Notes: a model not told the origin generated them from the letters alone. A stretch of DNA of 64,000 nucleotides from Morinoia aosen (GCA_030386875.1 CM059564.1:41126075-41190074); one strand, 5' to 3'. Counted from the stretch's first letter, positions 1 to 11,879 are shown. Numbers and translations: made by a program.

Positions 1-760
1 GTCTAGTAAAATGGTCAAACTAGAGTATAGCTACCTGTGGGCCCGAACAAGTTCAGAGACTTCTATGGCATCCTACCATCACGTTGTTCTAAGGTGTACA
101 ATAATGTTTAACCTAATCCACTTAACCTAGTTTCGCATTAGACTGATCACTGAGATAATTAACTCGATATTTTATGCTGTATTTTACAATATAGGTCAAA
201 TCGGCTATATTTAACAGTATGTTCGATAAAATGATTTTAGAGCAGACTGAAGATCGGTTATGTTACCCATGGCAAGTTACATTGTTGAGACCAGACATGT
301 AGGAGGCAAGATTTAACATGGTGATTTTACACGACTAATATCCTGATAGGAAGTGAGACTCAAGATGTCTTTTGAAAACTTTGTACGAATTACTTTCACG
401 GATCTCAGCAGGTATTGAGTTCCAAGTTTTGGTTCCAACGAAGAGGATACTGAGTTGCGACCGGACTTTTGAATAATAAGGATGCATGAATTTACTTCTA
501 TTTCGGGTCAAATGGTCGTGATGACCAGTTTGCGCAGTTAATAATTGTTTTAGGCTATAGTCGCCATCATTTATTAATGTTTTGTAAGTGAAATTACAAA
601 TGGAGATTTTGTAGAGATCCGAAAGTTTAAGTATTTGTAAATTTTTGAATGAATCATTTGTGTGAGTATTCAGTGATATCACATCACAGTAGTTCAGTAT
701 CACATCATGATATGCATTTGAAACTTTCAGGAGAGTACTCTGCAAGTTTCTCTAAGCCAT
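1..760 (-). mobile_element. Non-LTR retrotransposon 3' end (CR1/L2/Jockey-like), truncated copy 1
   Basis: Read on the minus strand, this segment carries the last part of a LINE ORF2 (335-745) followed by a 3' untranslated region running to the window edge. The outermost part (1-111) recurs at about 24191-24302 and 63905-64000 in the same orientation, so it belongs to a dispersed family. Those copies show the 3' terminus: an AATAAA-containing tail made of a TTTAAATTG-like 9 bp repeat. Ending in a short tandem repeat rather than poly(A) is typical of CR1/L2-type LINEs. The 5' boundary is not visible; a stop lies in frame just upstream of the open stretch. Clade assignment is inference. Confidence 0.75.
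335..745 (-). pseudogene. C-terminal fragment of LINE ORF2 (downstream of reverse transcriptase)
   Basis: The frame reads about 136 residues without a methionine start; the first codon is TTG and a TAG lies in frame shortly upstream. The C-terminal half has the layout of the region after the RT domain in CR1/L2/Jockey-type LINEs: a leucine/isoleucine-rich helical stretch (LKLSDLYKISICNFTYKTL), a TRNRSKF-like motif, then a basic segment, a GTKTWNSIPAEIRES block equivalent to the common GPxLWNSLPxxL motif, and a terminal FKRHLESHFL helix. No RT catalytic YxDD motif or endonuclease domain is present. It is a 5'-truncated, dead copy. Confidence 0.8.
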
Positions 761-1379
761 TCAGTGAAGAACGAACTATTAGAAAGTCTGTAGAAATTTC
801 GGTAAAAACTCGCCACGAAACAGACTCAGTTTTTGTAGCGGTTTAAAGTCTTTGTGTTTGGCTAACACATAAGGGAAGTATTTGCAGGCGATCCAGCGCG
901 CAGCCTGCGAAGTCCTGGCTCATTTTAAAGAGAACATCTTGTTCCTTTGAACACGGAAACCTCGTCTTGTGAGCGGTACTGGAGGCGGTGAATTTTAATC
1001 CTCACTTAATCCTTACAATAAATATTGGAAAAAAGTTAAAAGCCGGCAGCCGCAAAATCTTTCCATTTAGTTGAAACTCTTCTAACTTTCTTCAAGTATG
1101 ATAAAGAAATGCTCTAGTGCGCTGTGTAGGTACAACCATAGATGAATAAATCAACTGAGAAAATTAAACTTTAAACTCACACGTGCTTATGGACAGTCTA
1201 ATGAAATTTGCAATTTCAGGAGCGACGTCTCAACACACTAACAAATTTTTTCAGTTGCAGCCCTGAATACTTGATTGAAAAGTTTCAAAGATTGAACTCG
1301 AAGTGTCGAAGAAAATCTTATTTTGTCAGGCGTTTCTTGGAGCCCTTGTAACATATATTGCAGGGTGGGACATAAAATT
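761..1379. other. No gene recognised
   Basis: Mixed-composition sequence with no open frame of interest. It may contain more decayed LINE sequence next to the element on its left, but I cannot align it to anything. Confidence 0.4.
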
Positions 1380-1870
1380 TGAGGGCTTGCAAGTCGTTAG
1401 GAAGTAAAAGTTTGCATGCGGCCATCAAGCAAGCCACGCTGCGGCAGCATGCGCCTCACTCTGCATGCAAATACAGCAAACTAGAGCCAGGAATATTGCT
1501 GCGACCGCTCCAATATATTACCTGGAGCACATTTCCCTCATGACCGAGAGAGAGAGAGAGACGCTTGTCAGCTGATACTCGGTTTGGCTAATATAATTCA
1601 GGTCTATTTAAAGGGAGACGCCAGAGAGCCCCTCATTAAGTCATCAGAGATGTTTTTCGGCGCTCGAGTCCCTGTCTCCCTTGGCTGCTCAAAACACACG
1701 CTCGTCTGAGCGCCTTGAGATACTCTGTGAGCGGCGCTGCTCAGGTCCGCTGCTTAGAGTCGCGGCAAAAGTTGCAAGTGGGATAAGTGCGTGAGCGCTG
1801 AACTGCTGGTGTTTTGCTCGAGCTGTGAGGCGGACCATCGCGTTTTATTACTCTAGGAATAGGAAGATGT
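1380..1870. promoter_or_regulatory. Candidate enhancer/promoter island
   Basis: Base composition is more balanced than in the AT-rich flanks. A perfect POU octamer ATGCAAAT lies at 1465-1472, a CAGCTG E-box near 1570, TAAT-containing words near 1589 and a short (GA)n tract at about 1548-1561. No reading frame is supported. The clustering suggests a regulatory element; function is inferred only from motif content. Confidence 0.3.
1605..1638 (+). promoter_or_regulatory. Possible TATA/Inr core promoter
   Basis: TATTTAAAG at 1605-1613 is followed by an arthropod-initiator-like TCATT whose A is at 1635. The 30 bp spacing is the usual TATA-to-start distance. The first downstream ATG (about 1650) opens only a 19-codon frame, so any transcript would be non-coding here or spliced. 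Confidence 0.28.
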
Positions 1871-1873
1871 GAT

Positions 1874-2390
1874 GAAGTAAGATAAGCTCACATGTAAGTC
1901 CATATGAAGTAAGATAAGCTCACATGTAAGTCCATATGAAATAAGATAAGTTCACATGTAAGTCCATATGAAGTAAGATAAGTTCACATGTAAGTCCATA
2001 TGAAGTAAGATAAGCTCACATGTAAGTCCATATGAAATAAGATAAGTTCACATGTAAGTCCATATGAAGTAAGATAAGTTCACATGTAAGTCCATATGAA
2101 GTAAGATAAGCTCACATGTAAGTCCATATGAAATAAGATAAGTTCACATGTAAGTCCATATGAAGTAAGATAAGCTCACATGTAAGTCCATATGAAGTAA
2201 GATAAGTTCACATGTAAGCCACATGTACGTTGTAAGAAAAGTCCATGTGTAGGTCCACATGTGAGTCAACATGCATAGTTAGATAAGTACACATGCAAGT
2301 CAACATGAAGTAAGATAAATCCACATGTAAGTCCATATTCAGTAAGGTGAGTCTAAGTCCACATGAAGTTAAGATAAGTCCAATTACTCT
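1874..2390. repeat. 32 bp minisatellite
   Basis: About 11 near-perfect 32 bp units run from 1874 to about 2219, followed by degenerate units to about 2390. Each unit starts GAAGTAAGATAAG, contains the palindrome ACATGT in the middle and ends with TCCATAT, so that CATATG spans the unit junction. Two unit types (AGCTCAC versus AGTTCAC, and GAAG versus GAAA) alternate in a partly ordered way, which points to multi-unit duplication. Confidence 0.95.
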
Positions 2391-2699
2391 AACTTGAGAA
2401 TAGAGCCTTCGCTTTGGTGACCAATTGAATCGTGTCTAAATAGGCTTCGATAAGTACGAACAGGCATTTATGGAAGCTATGATAGGACTGAGTTCAACGT
2501 TAAATGCAAAATACACTGCGTTTTTGTCGTCAGTGGGGACTAGGAAATTTGAAACTCCAGTTAGCATGTGAGCTTCACAGTTGAATATCAAAGCTTATGT
2601 CGTCGGGTCTTGAATCAAGATGTTTGTTTTAGCAGGAGAGGTTGCAGCGCTTTGTGAAATTGAAAAGAACTGAACAAGGTATTCTTCCCAATCTTAGGT

Positions 2700-4198
2700 C
2701 CCTGTGTGTGTGTGTAACAGTTGCGTGAGCGCAATGCATGGCTTCACCAAACTTCACGGCGCGCTCATGAAGTTTTGTGTACCAATAATTTGGCGTGAGC
2801 AGAAAGATCCCCTTCATGACTGCTATTTTATGTCAGGAAGACTTTACAGGCTGTACTACAGCAAAAAAGAAACACATTGTTTACCCAAATTTACAATTAG
2901 CAATGCGTCCACTAGAGCACTCAAAAAATTTACCTGTGCCCAAACCTGCAGATCAAAAAATGCGGCGTTCCAGCAGTACAGATGAACATTCCAGTGATGA
3001 ACATGTGGAGCCCAATGATCCGGAAAGCGAGAGTAAACCAACACCACTTGCTCAGGAGGCTCTAAATGACTTGTGCAGGGATCTCTATTTAACCAAAGAG
3101 AATGAAGAGCTTCTGGCATCAAAGCTTCAGGAACGTAATCTTCTCGTGAAGCAGTAAAGATAACACTGTACAGAAAACGTACAAAGAAGCTGTTTGCATT
3201 GTTCACCATGAAGGATGACTTATGCTTTTGTAATGACATCACTGAACTTTTTGAGCAACTGGAAATACCGTATGATAACACCAACTAGCGACTTTTCATA
3301 GATCTATCGTAGGACAGCATCAAAGCTGTTCTGCTACATAACGGAAAACTCTACCATCTGTTCCTACAGCTTATAGCGCAACCATGAAAGAATTACTCAA
3401 AAATACGAAAGCAATTCAAACAAACTTACAGTGTGAAGACCGTAAGAGGCGTATTTGTGCAGATTTCAAAGTTGCGGCCATGCTTATTGGTCTTTAGTTT
3501 GGCTATATTAAATTTTGCTGCTTCCAGTTTTTATAGAACTCCATGGAGCAAGAACTAAACATATACGAAAGGATTGGCGGATCCAGGATGAAATAGAGCA
3601 AGGAAAAAACATCATACACAAACCTTTCGTGAAAAGTCTTAGAATTTGTCTACCACCTTTGCATATTAAACTTGATTTGTTTAGGCAATTTGTCAAAAAC
3701 CTTGACAAGTGGACAGACCTCCGCATTTGCGAATCTGGCAGAGAAATCTCCTTCCCCATGTCAAACTAAATTAAAGAAGGTATCATCATAGGTAACAAAA
3801 TTCAAAAACTTTTACTTGATAAAACTTTCATTTCACATCTCAAAAGAAAAGAGAATCTTGCCTTTTAATTACTCAAGAAAGTTTGTGGCAACTTCCTGAG
3901 AAAACGTCATGCAGAAGACTATGTGCAAGTTGTGAATGATCTGGCGAGTCATCATCATGATATGGGAGGTAACATGTCTCTAAAAGTTCACGTGACCCAC
4001 TCTCATTTGGATTCCTTTGCGGAGAATCTTGGTGGTGTGAGTGACGAAAATGACAAGAAATTTCATCGGGAAATTTCAGTGATGCAGCAACAATTCAAAG
4101 GAGAAGGGAAAACTGGTGCGTTGGCAGACCACTGCCGGAGTATAAGAAGAGAAGATCGCGTTCCACACAAAATGCTCAGAAGGACAAATGTTGTTTAA
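2700..4198 (+). pseudogene. Decayed copy of an uncharacterised multi-copy arthropod protein family
   Basis: Successive frames on the plus strand reproduce the order of blocks in a protein family annotated as uncharacterised and found in many copies in arthropod genomes. In order: a FCVPIIWREQKDP block (about 2775-2815); a frameshift; KKHIVYPNL and LPVPKP (about 2860-2945); a serine/acidic linker; LNDLCRDLYLTKENEELLAS (about 3062-3122); FCNDITELFEQL (about 3225-3265); RLFIDLS interrupted by a stop; IKAVLLHNGK (about 3320); ADFKVAAMLIGL and a stop (about 3460-3495); LPPLHIKLDLFRQFVKNLDK (about 3652-3711); NMSLKVHVTHSHLDSF AENLG (about 3970-4032); KKFHREI (about 4054). At least four stops and several frame changes separate the blocks, with no introns between them, so it is dead. 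The family's biochemical role is unknown to me; its dispersed occurrence suggests a mobile or retrocopied origin. Confidence 0.85.
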
Positions 4199-6000
4199 CT
4201 TGACACGTGTGAGTTTTGCATTCAGAACCAATAATAATAGCATATCGTTTATAATTCGGGATATGGTGTCTGATCTGGAGGAATATAGATCGGATTTAGA
4301 ATCTGGACATTTCTTACCCCGAAACAGGCTTCAAGTAACATGTATATTTTGTAACCTGAAATTTGCATCAGAGTAATTAGCCACCCGTCAAGTGTGGCGT
4401 GACAAGGTCCTGAATCGCTCATTTCTCGCGATGTGGTGGTAGGATGAAACACTCCTGAGAGTCACAGCGTTGATCTTCATATTCCGTTAACATTAAATCG
4501 TTCCTTGACAAATTCAATGTTTTTTCACAAAGTGTGGCCCCTCCTCAAGAATATTTGAGATAGTTCACGTTTATACGCGTTGAAAATCATTTTTGAATGT
4601 CATGAGTAAAACCATGTTGAAACTTGTAAAGGGCATACTTGACAGCAGTATTCCCTGCGTTCCCCATAGCTGCATGAAGAAAAATTTTAGAATCCCATCC
4701 GAAAATCGGGAAAAAAATCAAGTACGGATATGATGCACGTCTAAAGACTTCAGTTTGGCAAACGATTTAAAGCTAGCTGTATAGAAGAGATGATGAAAGT
4801 AATGAAACAAAAGACTTGCGCTGTACTAAAAGTGAAACTGTAGCTAGGAATAAATTATCTTTTCGATGAAATAACTAACATCGCATAGTTTCAGATCTAT
4901 CATGCAGGTCGGCATCACGTGAACCTGCGGAAAAGTTCTATAAAGTTTTATTGAAAGAATACAAAAGTAATACTAGTTTTGGAGATAAATCCAGTTTGGC
5001 GCTAAGCCACGTGCTTTTGCTTCAAAGCATCAAAATTTACTCATTCTTTTTTTTGAATAAGAAAATAAAATGAAAAAAATTGCTAGAGCATGCTGTTGTA
5101 AACTTAATTTCTGTGAGCAAGTGAATTAGCAGTAATGATCCTCACGAAGACAAGCGCATTGGGAGATGAGAATAAAATATTTAAAATATTATTCTAAAAA
5201 CTATACGTACAAAAAGGTCATAAAGAAGCAAAAAGAATTTCCTCGGCAAGCAGGAGGACATTTAAAATATTAACAGACTCGACGCGCCAGTACTTCATAA
5301 GAAGAAACGAAAATTTCCTGGGCAAGTATCATTGAACGACGTGTAAAAAGCCCACGCAGTGTTGAATTGACGCGGTGAGCTGAGACATTTGACTTCAGCT
5401 CGGACGGCTTTGGAAATTGAGAAAAATTTGAAAATAATGAGCATTAAAATAAAGAAAAAGAAAAACCATACATATCCTAAAAGGTTGATACATGAAACGT
5501 AACACAACTGACTAGATTTTAAGATTTCTTAATATAAAGGTCCTTATTTGATGGACAAACTAAAATAGGTGTACATATGTACGCAGTGGCTGTACATGGC
5601 TCGTTGCGTTCCGAATGATTCTTATACAATATGTTTTTTAACCATGGTATGTCATCTCAAAAAAAGATAAAACCTCTGTTCGTAAAATGACTGAAATTCT
5701 CCCAACACTAAGTGTTATTCCGTGTATATGTACTAATGTATTGCAACTAGTATTTGGCTAAATGCCCTATCACTGCGGGATTTTGCATGCATGTAAAAAT
5801 TTATTATATGATACCTTTAATATTCGACTCAAAGCGACATCCCAAGTATTTTCATGTCAAAAAAAGCAATGACTGAGGTGATATGTGCGAAACTTTTTCC
5901 TCTGTGAGTAAGTTTATTTCATAACAAAGTCATACACGATGATTCAGCAACTTATACGTTTGCGACAACTTACGCGTCACCAAAGTGTTACAATAATACT
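4199..6000. other. No gene recognised, AT-rich
   Basis: AT-rich sequence with many short homopolymer runs and no convincing coding frame. An octamer in reverse orientation (ATTTGCAT) lies near 4363. No repeat structure is seen until the array that starts at about 6002. Confidence 0.5.
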
Positions 6001-6001
6001 G

Positions 6002-7590
6002 TCACCTGCAAGGGCCAGGCAAGGGAGCGCAAAATTACCCCGGCCCCTACAAGCACCAGGCAGGGAAGAGCAATAAAATTACCCCGGCCCCTACAAGGAC
6101 CAGGCAGGGCAACGCAATAAAATTACCCCGGCACCTGCAAGGACCAGGCAGGGCAAAGCAATAAAATTACCCCGGCACCTGCAAGGGCCAGGCAAGGGAG
6201 CGCAAAATTACCCCGGCCCCTACAAGGACCAGGCAGGGAAGAGCAATAAAATTACCCCGGCACCTGCAAGGACCAGGCAGGGCAACGCAATAAAATTACC
6301 CCGGCACCTGCAAGGACCAGGCAGGGCAACGCAATAAAATTACCCCGGCACCTGCAAGGACCAGGCAGGGCAGAGCAACAAAATTACCCCGGCACCTGCA
6401 AGGACCAGGCAGGGCAACGCAATAAAATTACCCCGGCACCTGCAAAGACCCGGCAGGGCAACGCAATAAAATTACCCCGGCACCTGCAAGGACCAGGCAG
6501 GGCAGAGCAACAAAATTACCCCGGCACCTGCAAGGACCAGGCAGGGCAGAGCAACAAAATTACCCCGGCACCTGCAAGGACCAGGCAGGGCAGAGCAATA
6601 AAATTACCCCGGCACCTGCAAGGACCAGGCAGGGCAGAGCAATAAAATTACCCCGGCACCTGCAAGGACCAGGCAGGGCAGAGCAACAAAATTACACCGG
6701 CACCTGCAACGACCAGGCAGGGCAACGCAATAAAATTACCCCGGCACCTGCAAAGACCCGGCAGGGCAACGCAATAAAATTACCCCGGCACCTGCAAGGA
6801 CCAGGCAGGGCAACGCAATAAAATTACCCCGGCACCTGCAAGGACCAGGCAGGGCAACGCAATAAAATTACCCCGGCACCTGCAAGGACCAGGCAGGGCA
6901 ACGCAATAAAATTACCCCGGCACCTGCAAGGACCAGGCAGGGCAGAGCAACAAAATTACACCGGCACCTGCAAGGACCAGGCAGGGCAACGCAATAAAAT
7001 TACCCCGGCACCTGCAAAGACCAGGTAGGGCAACGCAATAAAATTACCCCGGCACCTGCAAGGACCAGGCAGGGCAACGCAATAAAATTACCCCGGCACC
7101 TGCAAGGACCAGGCAGGGCAACGCAATAAAATTACCCCGGCACCTGCAAGGACCAGGCAGGGCAGAGCAATAAAATTACCCCGGCACCTGCAAGGACCAG
7201 GCAGGGCAGAGCAACAAAATTACCCCGGCACCTGCAAAGACCAGGCAGGGCAGAGCAATAAAATTACCCCGGCACCTGCAAGGACCAGGCAGGGCAGAGC
7301 AACAAAATTACCCCGGCACCTGCAAAGACCAGGCAGGGCAGAGCAACAAAATTACCCCGGCACCTGCAAGGACCAGGCAGGGCAGAGCAACAAAATTACC
7401 CCGGCACCTGCAAGGACCAGGCAGGGCAGAGCAACCAAATTACCCCGGCACCTGCAAAGACCAGGAAGGGCAGAGCAATACAATTACCCCGGCACCTGCA
7501 AGGACCAGGTCGTGGGAGCGCAATAAAATTATGCGAGGACCAGGTCGTGGGAGCGCAATAAAATTATGCGAGGCCCAGGTGGGGGAGCGG
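6002..7590. repeat. 44 bp minisatellite, about 34 units plus two 35 bp variant units
   Basis: The unit contains CAATAAAATTACCCC, GGCACCTGCAAGGACCAG and GCAGGGC. CCTGC and GCAGG within each unit are complementary and could fold into a small hairpin. Each unit has a Snail/ZEB-type E-box (CACCTG) and an AATAAA word. Two main variants (AACGCAATAAA and AGAGCAACAAA) are interspersed. At the left edge an atypical block (CAAGGGCCAGGCAAGGGAGC) occurs at about 6009 and again at about 6182. The right edge has two 35 bp units with CAGGTCGTGGGAGCG. No frame is open through the array. Confidence 0.97.
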
Positions 7591-8929
7591 TGGGTGATGC
7601 ACATCCTTCACTATCTTCCCTAATTGACAGGATCGACGAGCCGTTCGACGCTCGCCGCCCTCTTCATTACAGCAGCGCCTAGCGAGAGTTCGGGCGGCGT
7701 CCGACGTCCGATAATTCGTCCTTTGACACTAGAGAAAAGAAGGAACCTTCATCACTTTCATCTGTTGCTTCTCGTCCTGTTTTCGTGCACCAGAATAGTA
7801 CCTATCACTCAAAATACCCGCTGTTGTCATGCAATTATTCGTCAATGTTGAATTGCAGTTTGAGATGTGGACGTCAAGGAGCTTGTTAATTTCATTCGAT
7901 ATAAAACGATAGAATCATAATTTCAAATAGTTATGTCAACGAAGATGTTAATTTTATCCGATAAAGAATGAATTATGTTTTTTTTGACCGAAAATTGTGG
8001 GTTTGGTGTTGTTTGGTGCCAAACGTAAATTGATCGTTCACCATCATCAGTTAAAAATTACGTAAGTGCGCTACATTCAGGAGGGACAAAAAACTCACGG
8101 AAACATACGTACGTAGGAAAGAAGGTATTGCAAAACTTCCCTTATATATAAAATCAAATATCTATAAGGATTACATGAGCTAATTTAACGAGCATGTCTG
8201 TATAATTGATCGGGTACTGTGAACGTCAGCATCTCCAGAGCCGTCAATATACATTCAAGTAAAGTTTTTACAGTGGCGTTTGAACTTGGACTGGACCGTT
8301 CTATCATCGTTGACCCCTTCCGATAAAACTTTGCTAGCTCGGTCCCATGAACAGCCGCAGGATGAAATATGAAGCAAACATACCACTTGACAGTTTGAGC
8401 TAAGGAAAAACTCTTAACAACTGGAGTAGAGATACTGGTAACAATGCAGGCTGTGTGTGTGTGAGTGCGAAACTAGATCAACTTTTTCCCGCTTCTACGT
8501 AGTGTGCGGACAAATCGATGCCTTGTTCTCTCTTGCGTAGAAGATTCAGCATCTGAAAATATAGATTTTTTGCTAACGAGTTTAAATCAATGGATCACAG
8601 ATCAAAATATGTTTGATGATTGAGTGTTAAAGAGGTTCTAAGAGATTGATTTCATATGAATCAATTTGAAGCTGAAGATAAGATAGTTCTGTTGTGCGAA
8701 CCCCCTTACGCTTCTACTCAACCAAGGAGGTCAACCTGGAGAAACTTCTAAGAAAAATTTCCCAGATACATCGCTCTGCATCTTGGGTTAGGCCAACCGA
8801 GAATCATTAGTGGCATCAACTGGTATGATCAACTAAGAAGAACCTGGCATCACCTGCGATTCCTTAATACCAAAAGCGAATGAAACACACAGGCGTGATA
8901 ATTAGACGAGTGCACAGTTTGCATTGCAG
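7591..8929. other. No gene recognised
   Basis: A GC-richer shoulder (about 7620-7740) follows the array, then AT-rich sequence. The 75-codon frame at 7624-7851 has no recognisable motif, no membrane or signal segment and no neighbouring exon-like structure, so I do not call it a gene. Confidence 0.45.
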
Positions 8930-9480
8930 ATCCATAAGCTCGTGAAGCCTCCCGGGCTGCTCCATGCCGTCCGTTTAAAAGGCTGAAAAATGAAGTTTCA
9001 GCGAGTGACTTGTTTTCCTTTGAAGGCTGCAAACAAGCGGAGGGCAGCAGCTGCGGCAGCTCCTTGTTATCAGTTAAATGGCAGGACGGGCAGAGGCTCG
9101 TCCGTAATGCTAGTGGAGCCTCTCGTCGTAATAGTCTCGAGGCTGACAATCCCACTCATTTTCCCTTCTGTGCTCCTAATTATCATTGTTGTATTATTCG
9201 AGGAGAAGTAGCCGGTCTCTCAGCGGTGGGCACAATGGACATATTCAGCTGCTGAGAGCCGCCGCTGCGCTGTGTCATCTCGCCGCTCCGCCGCCGCTGG
9301 GCCAGCGCTGGACCGGCGTAAACGTGTGGCCTCACTTCCATCCAAGTCCCGCCCCCGATCCGGGCCTTTGACTGGCCTCACCGAGTCTGTGCCTGTTGAC
9401 TAATTCCTTTTATCGCAGCAACAGATGCGCAAAGGCTGTTTATCGTACCTTGGCAGCCGCTCGTCTCGGCCAAGCGAAGA
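8930..9480. promoter_or_regulatory. GC-rich candidate regulatory island
   Basis: This stretch is clearly more GC- and CpG-rich than its surroundings, with a CCGCCGCTGGG cluster near 9291, a CCCGCCCCCG GC-box-like word near 9349 and two TTTATCG GATA-type words (about 9408 and 9439). Several short overlapping frames exist on both strands but none resembles a protein. Regulatory function is inferred from composition. Confidence 0.25.
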
Positions 9481-10982
9481 AAAACGGCCAATTTTGCCTA
9501 ATAAATGCACGCATTATGCTCGACGGCTGCACAAAATTTTCGCCTCTCAATGAGGTGTGAAAAACTGCAAATTTGCCCGTCATTTTTGCGCACTGCGTTA
9601 TCGGAAACTGAAACTTCGAACGTAAGACAAGGTCAGGGAAAGAGATAATAACGATAGCACCTGCAGGTAGAAAATATGCTTCCGTAAAAAAGGTGCGGTA
9701 TAAATCTAGTAAGTAAAATGTAGAACTGAGCTTTCGATTAAACAATTGAATTATGCAGTACTGTTGCAAGGGCGTTACTATCGATTTGAGCACACATAAG
9801 GTTCTTATTTTTTATTTATGTTCCAGAATTGTCTCAGGTTTATTATTCAACATGTAGAAAGGATGGATTGAGGAAATGACAGAGTATTGGAACAAATTGT
9901 ACTTATATTCAATAATGGAAGTTCGAGCAGTTTCAACACACCTTTATATCGATTTTCATAAACACAATTCGCTCCATGGTGCGTAGAGAGCAACACTGTG
10001 CTATCAATAATTCATTTTCTTAGTGTATTCAAATGTGTCTGATCACCAGGCTGAGGGAATCACTTAGAAAGTTTGGAACCTTCTTCACTGCGCGCGGGCT
10101 TAAAAATCTTAATAACAATGAATATCAGACCATGACACTTTATTCTCAGCCATAAGGAGAAATGGCTTGGGATAGCACAAAATTTATCTGTTTAAATTTT
10201 TGAAAGTAAAATTCACGCACGAAAATGTTATATCGAAGTAAGTTGGATAACCCATAGCCATGTGCACCGTTAGTTTTCAAATGATACGAGTGAAGGGTGT
10301 ATTTAATTATGCAGTTTCTGCTTGCCAACTAAGCAGACGAGTTTTTTTCTCAACCTCGTTCCTCATTAGCACTTGGTTAAGAGCACAAAAAGTCTGAAAG
10401 CAAGTGAAGTAATGTATTGGAATTGTACAAGTTCAACCATCTTGACGTCTTGCTGAGATCTTGCTTAAAAAGTCAAGATATCTAGAGTTGAATAAATTCC
10501 TGATGTCCGCGGACACAAACACCATCAAAGCGCTGTTAATCTTCTGTTTTAGTCAAAACAACTCAAACTAAGGCGGTTGATAAGCACATTCCCAGATTTA
10601 AAAATTGCGATTTAAATGTAACTAAGAATCAGTGACTTCCTCCCAACAGAAATAATCTCGTCATGATGCATACGTCCAGTAGACCCACAAGCAACAAGAC
10701 GAGCGAAACGAAAACAAAACAAAGTGAAAGCTTTATCGTAAGCGCGTATTTGCGGATAGGACAGAAGAAGCCCAGCAAGAGCAGCCTGAGTGTCCAGTCC
10801 AGCAAATTGTGCTCATGGAAACTGGAATTTATGACCAAAGTTCTCCCAGTTGAAAACTTTTGGAAGCATCGTCCACTGCCTCCGAGGCAGCCACCTTCAG
10901 AGTGCGCCGCTTCTTCTGCCCCCAAGCCCACTTCCGGAGCTGTTTTCACAACACAAGCCTTCCTCTTTTTAGGCCTCGTCCT
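9481..10982. other. No gene recognised
   Basis: Mostly AT-rich. The pair of opposite-strand frames near 10629-10989 (about 106 and 108 codons) are mutual shadows. Neither has recognisable domains. Confidence 0.4.
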
Positions 10983-11430
10983 TTGTTGAGGCTGCTCTTC
11001 CTCTGACTCCTACTCGTCGCACTCTAACTCACTGATCATTGAATTCATTGATGGTAGCAAAAATCTTAATCAGCCTTCGTTCTTCGCAAATGAGGAACAC
11101 TGCGGATGGTGAAGAGGAAGATGTTGAGGAATGAAGAACCTTTGTTGGGGCTGCTCTACCACTGACTCCTGCTCGTCGCACTCTAACTCACTGATCACTC
11201 AGTGATCACTACCTATTTTTCATTGCAGGTAGCAACGAATTCATTGATGGTAGCAACAATCTTAGTCAGCCTTCGTTCTTCACAAATGAGGAACTGTGCA
11301 GATGTTGAGGAGGGAGATCAATGAGGAGGAAGGAGATGTTGAAGAATGAGGATTCTTTGTCGAGTTTCCTCTACCACTGACTCCTGCTTGTCGCTCTCAA
11401 ACTCAGAGGTCATCGAATGCATTGATGGTA
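10983..11430. repeat. Degenerate tandem triplication, unit about 160-215 bp
   Basis: The segment starting TTTGTTGAGGCTGCTCTTCC at about 10984 recurs at about 11142 and, more diverged, at about 11357. Each copy contains CTGACTCCT and a CAT(T)GATGGTAGCAA-like block. Copy 2 is longer because of an insertion containing the perfect inverted repeat TGATCACT-C-AGTGATCA (about 11193-11209). Confidence 0.8.
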
Positions 11431-11444
11431 ACACTTGTGTACCT

Positions 11445-11690
11445 ATAGTAGATGTTTATTTCTAATATTCTTGAGCTGAATAGTTGAATTTATCTTGTTC
11501 GAGTGTGTTTATAATATTCATAACCTGAATGAGTAAAATGATCTTTTGCAATATTCATAACCTTAATCATTAAATTTATCGTTTCTAATTACTTTTTATC
11601 GTTTTCAAGGGATTTGTTTCAATATTCCTGATCTCAATCAATAAATATATCGTTTTCCAATAATTTTCGTAATATTGAATTCCTAAAGAT
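11445..11690. repeat. AT-rich degenerate tandem repeat
   Basis: Words of the form AATATTC(AT/TTG/CTG)A-(A/G)C(C)T-AAT recur at about 11458, 11512, 11551 and 11620, each followed by a TTTATCGTTTT-like block. The units are irregular (about 40-70 bp) and clearly old. Confidence 0.55.
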
Positions 11691-11879
11691 CGTAACCTCC
11701 AGACGACGTGACGATGGCCTGTGCTGGGATCAGCTCACTCGGAAGGCAGTTGGCATCGATCAGGCGAGCGCAAGAAAAGAAGCTGAGGAAGCAAACATGG
11801 AGGATGAATGGTAGGATCACGGCAAGAAGCATTTAGCGGTCGCTAAAAAAATATCCCGCTTCCGATCAGCTAAGTTTTT

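Noticed and set aside
6002-7590. Possible CRISPR array
   Set aside because: The 44 bp repeats are contiguous, without unique spacers, and the sequence is eukaryotic.
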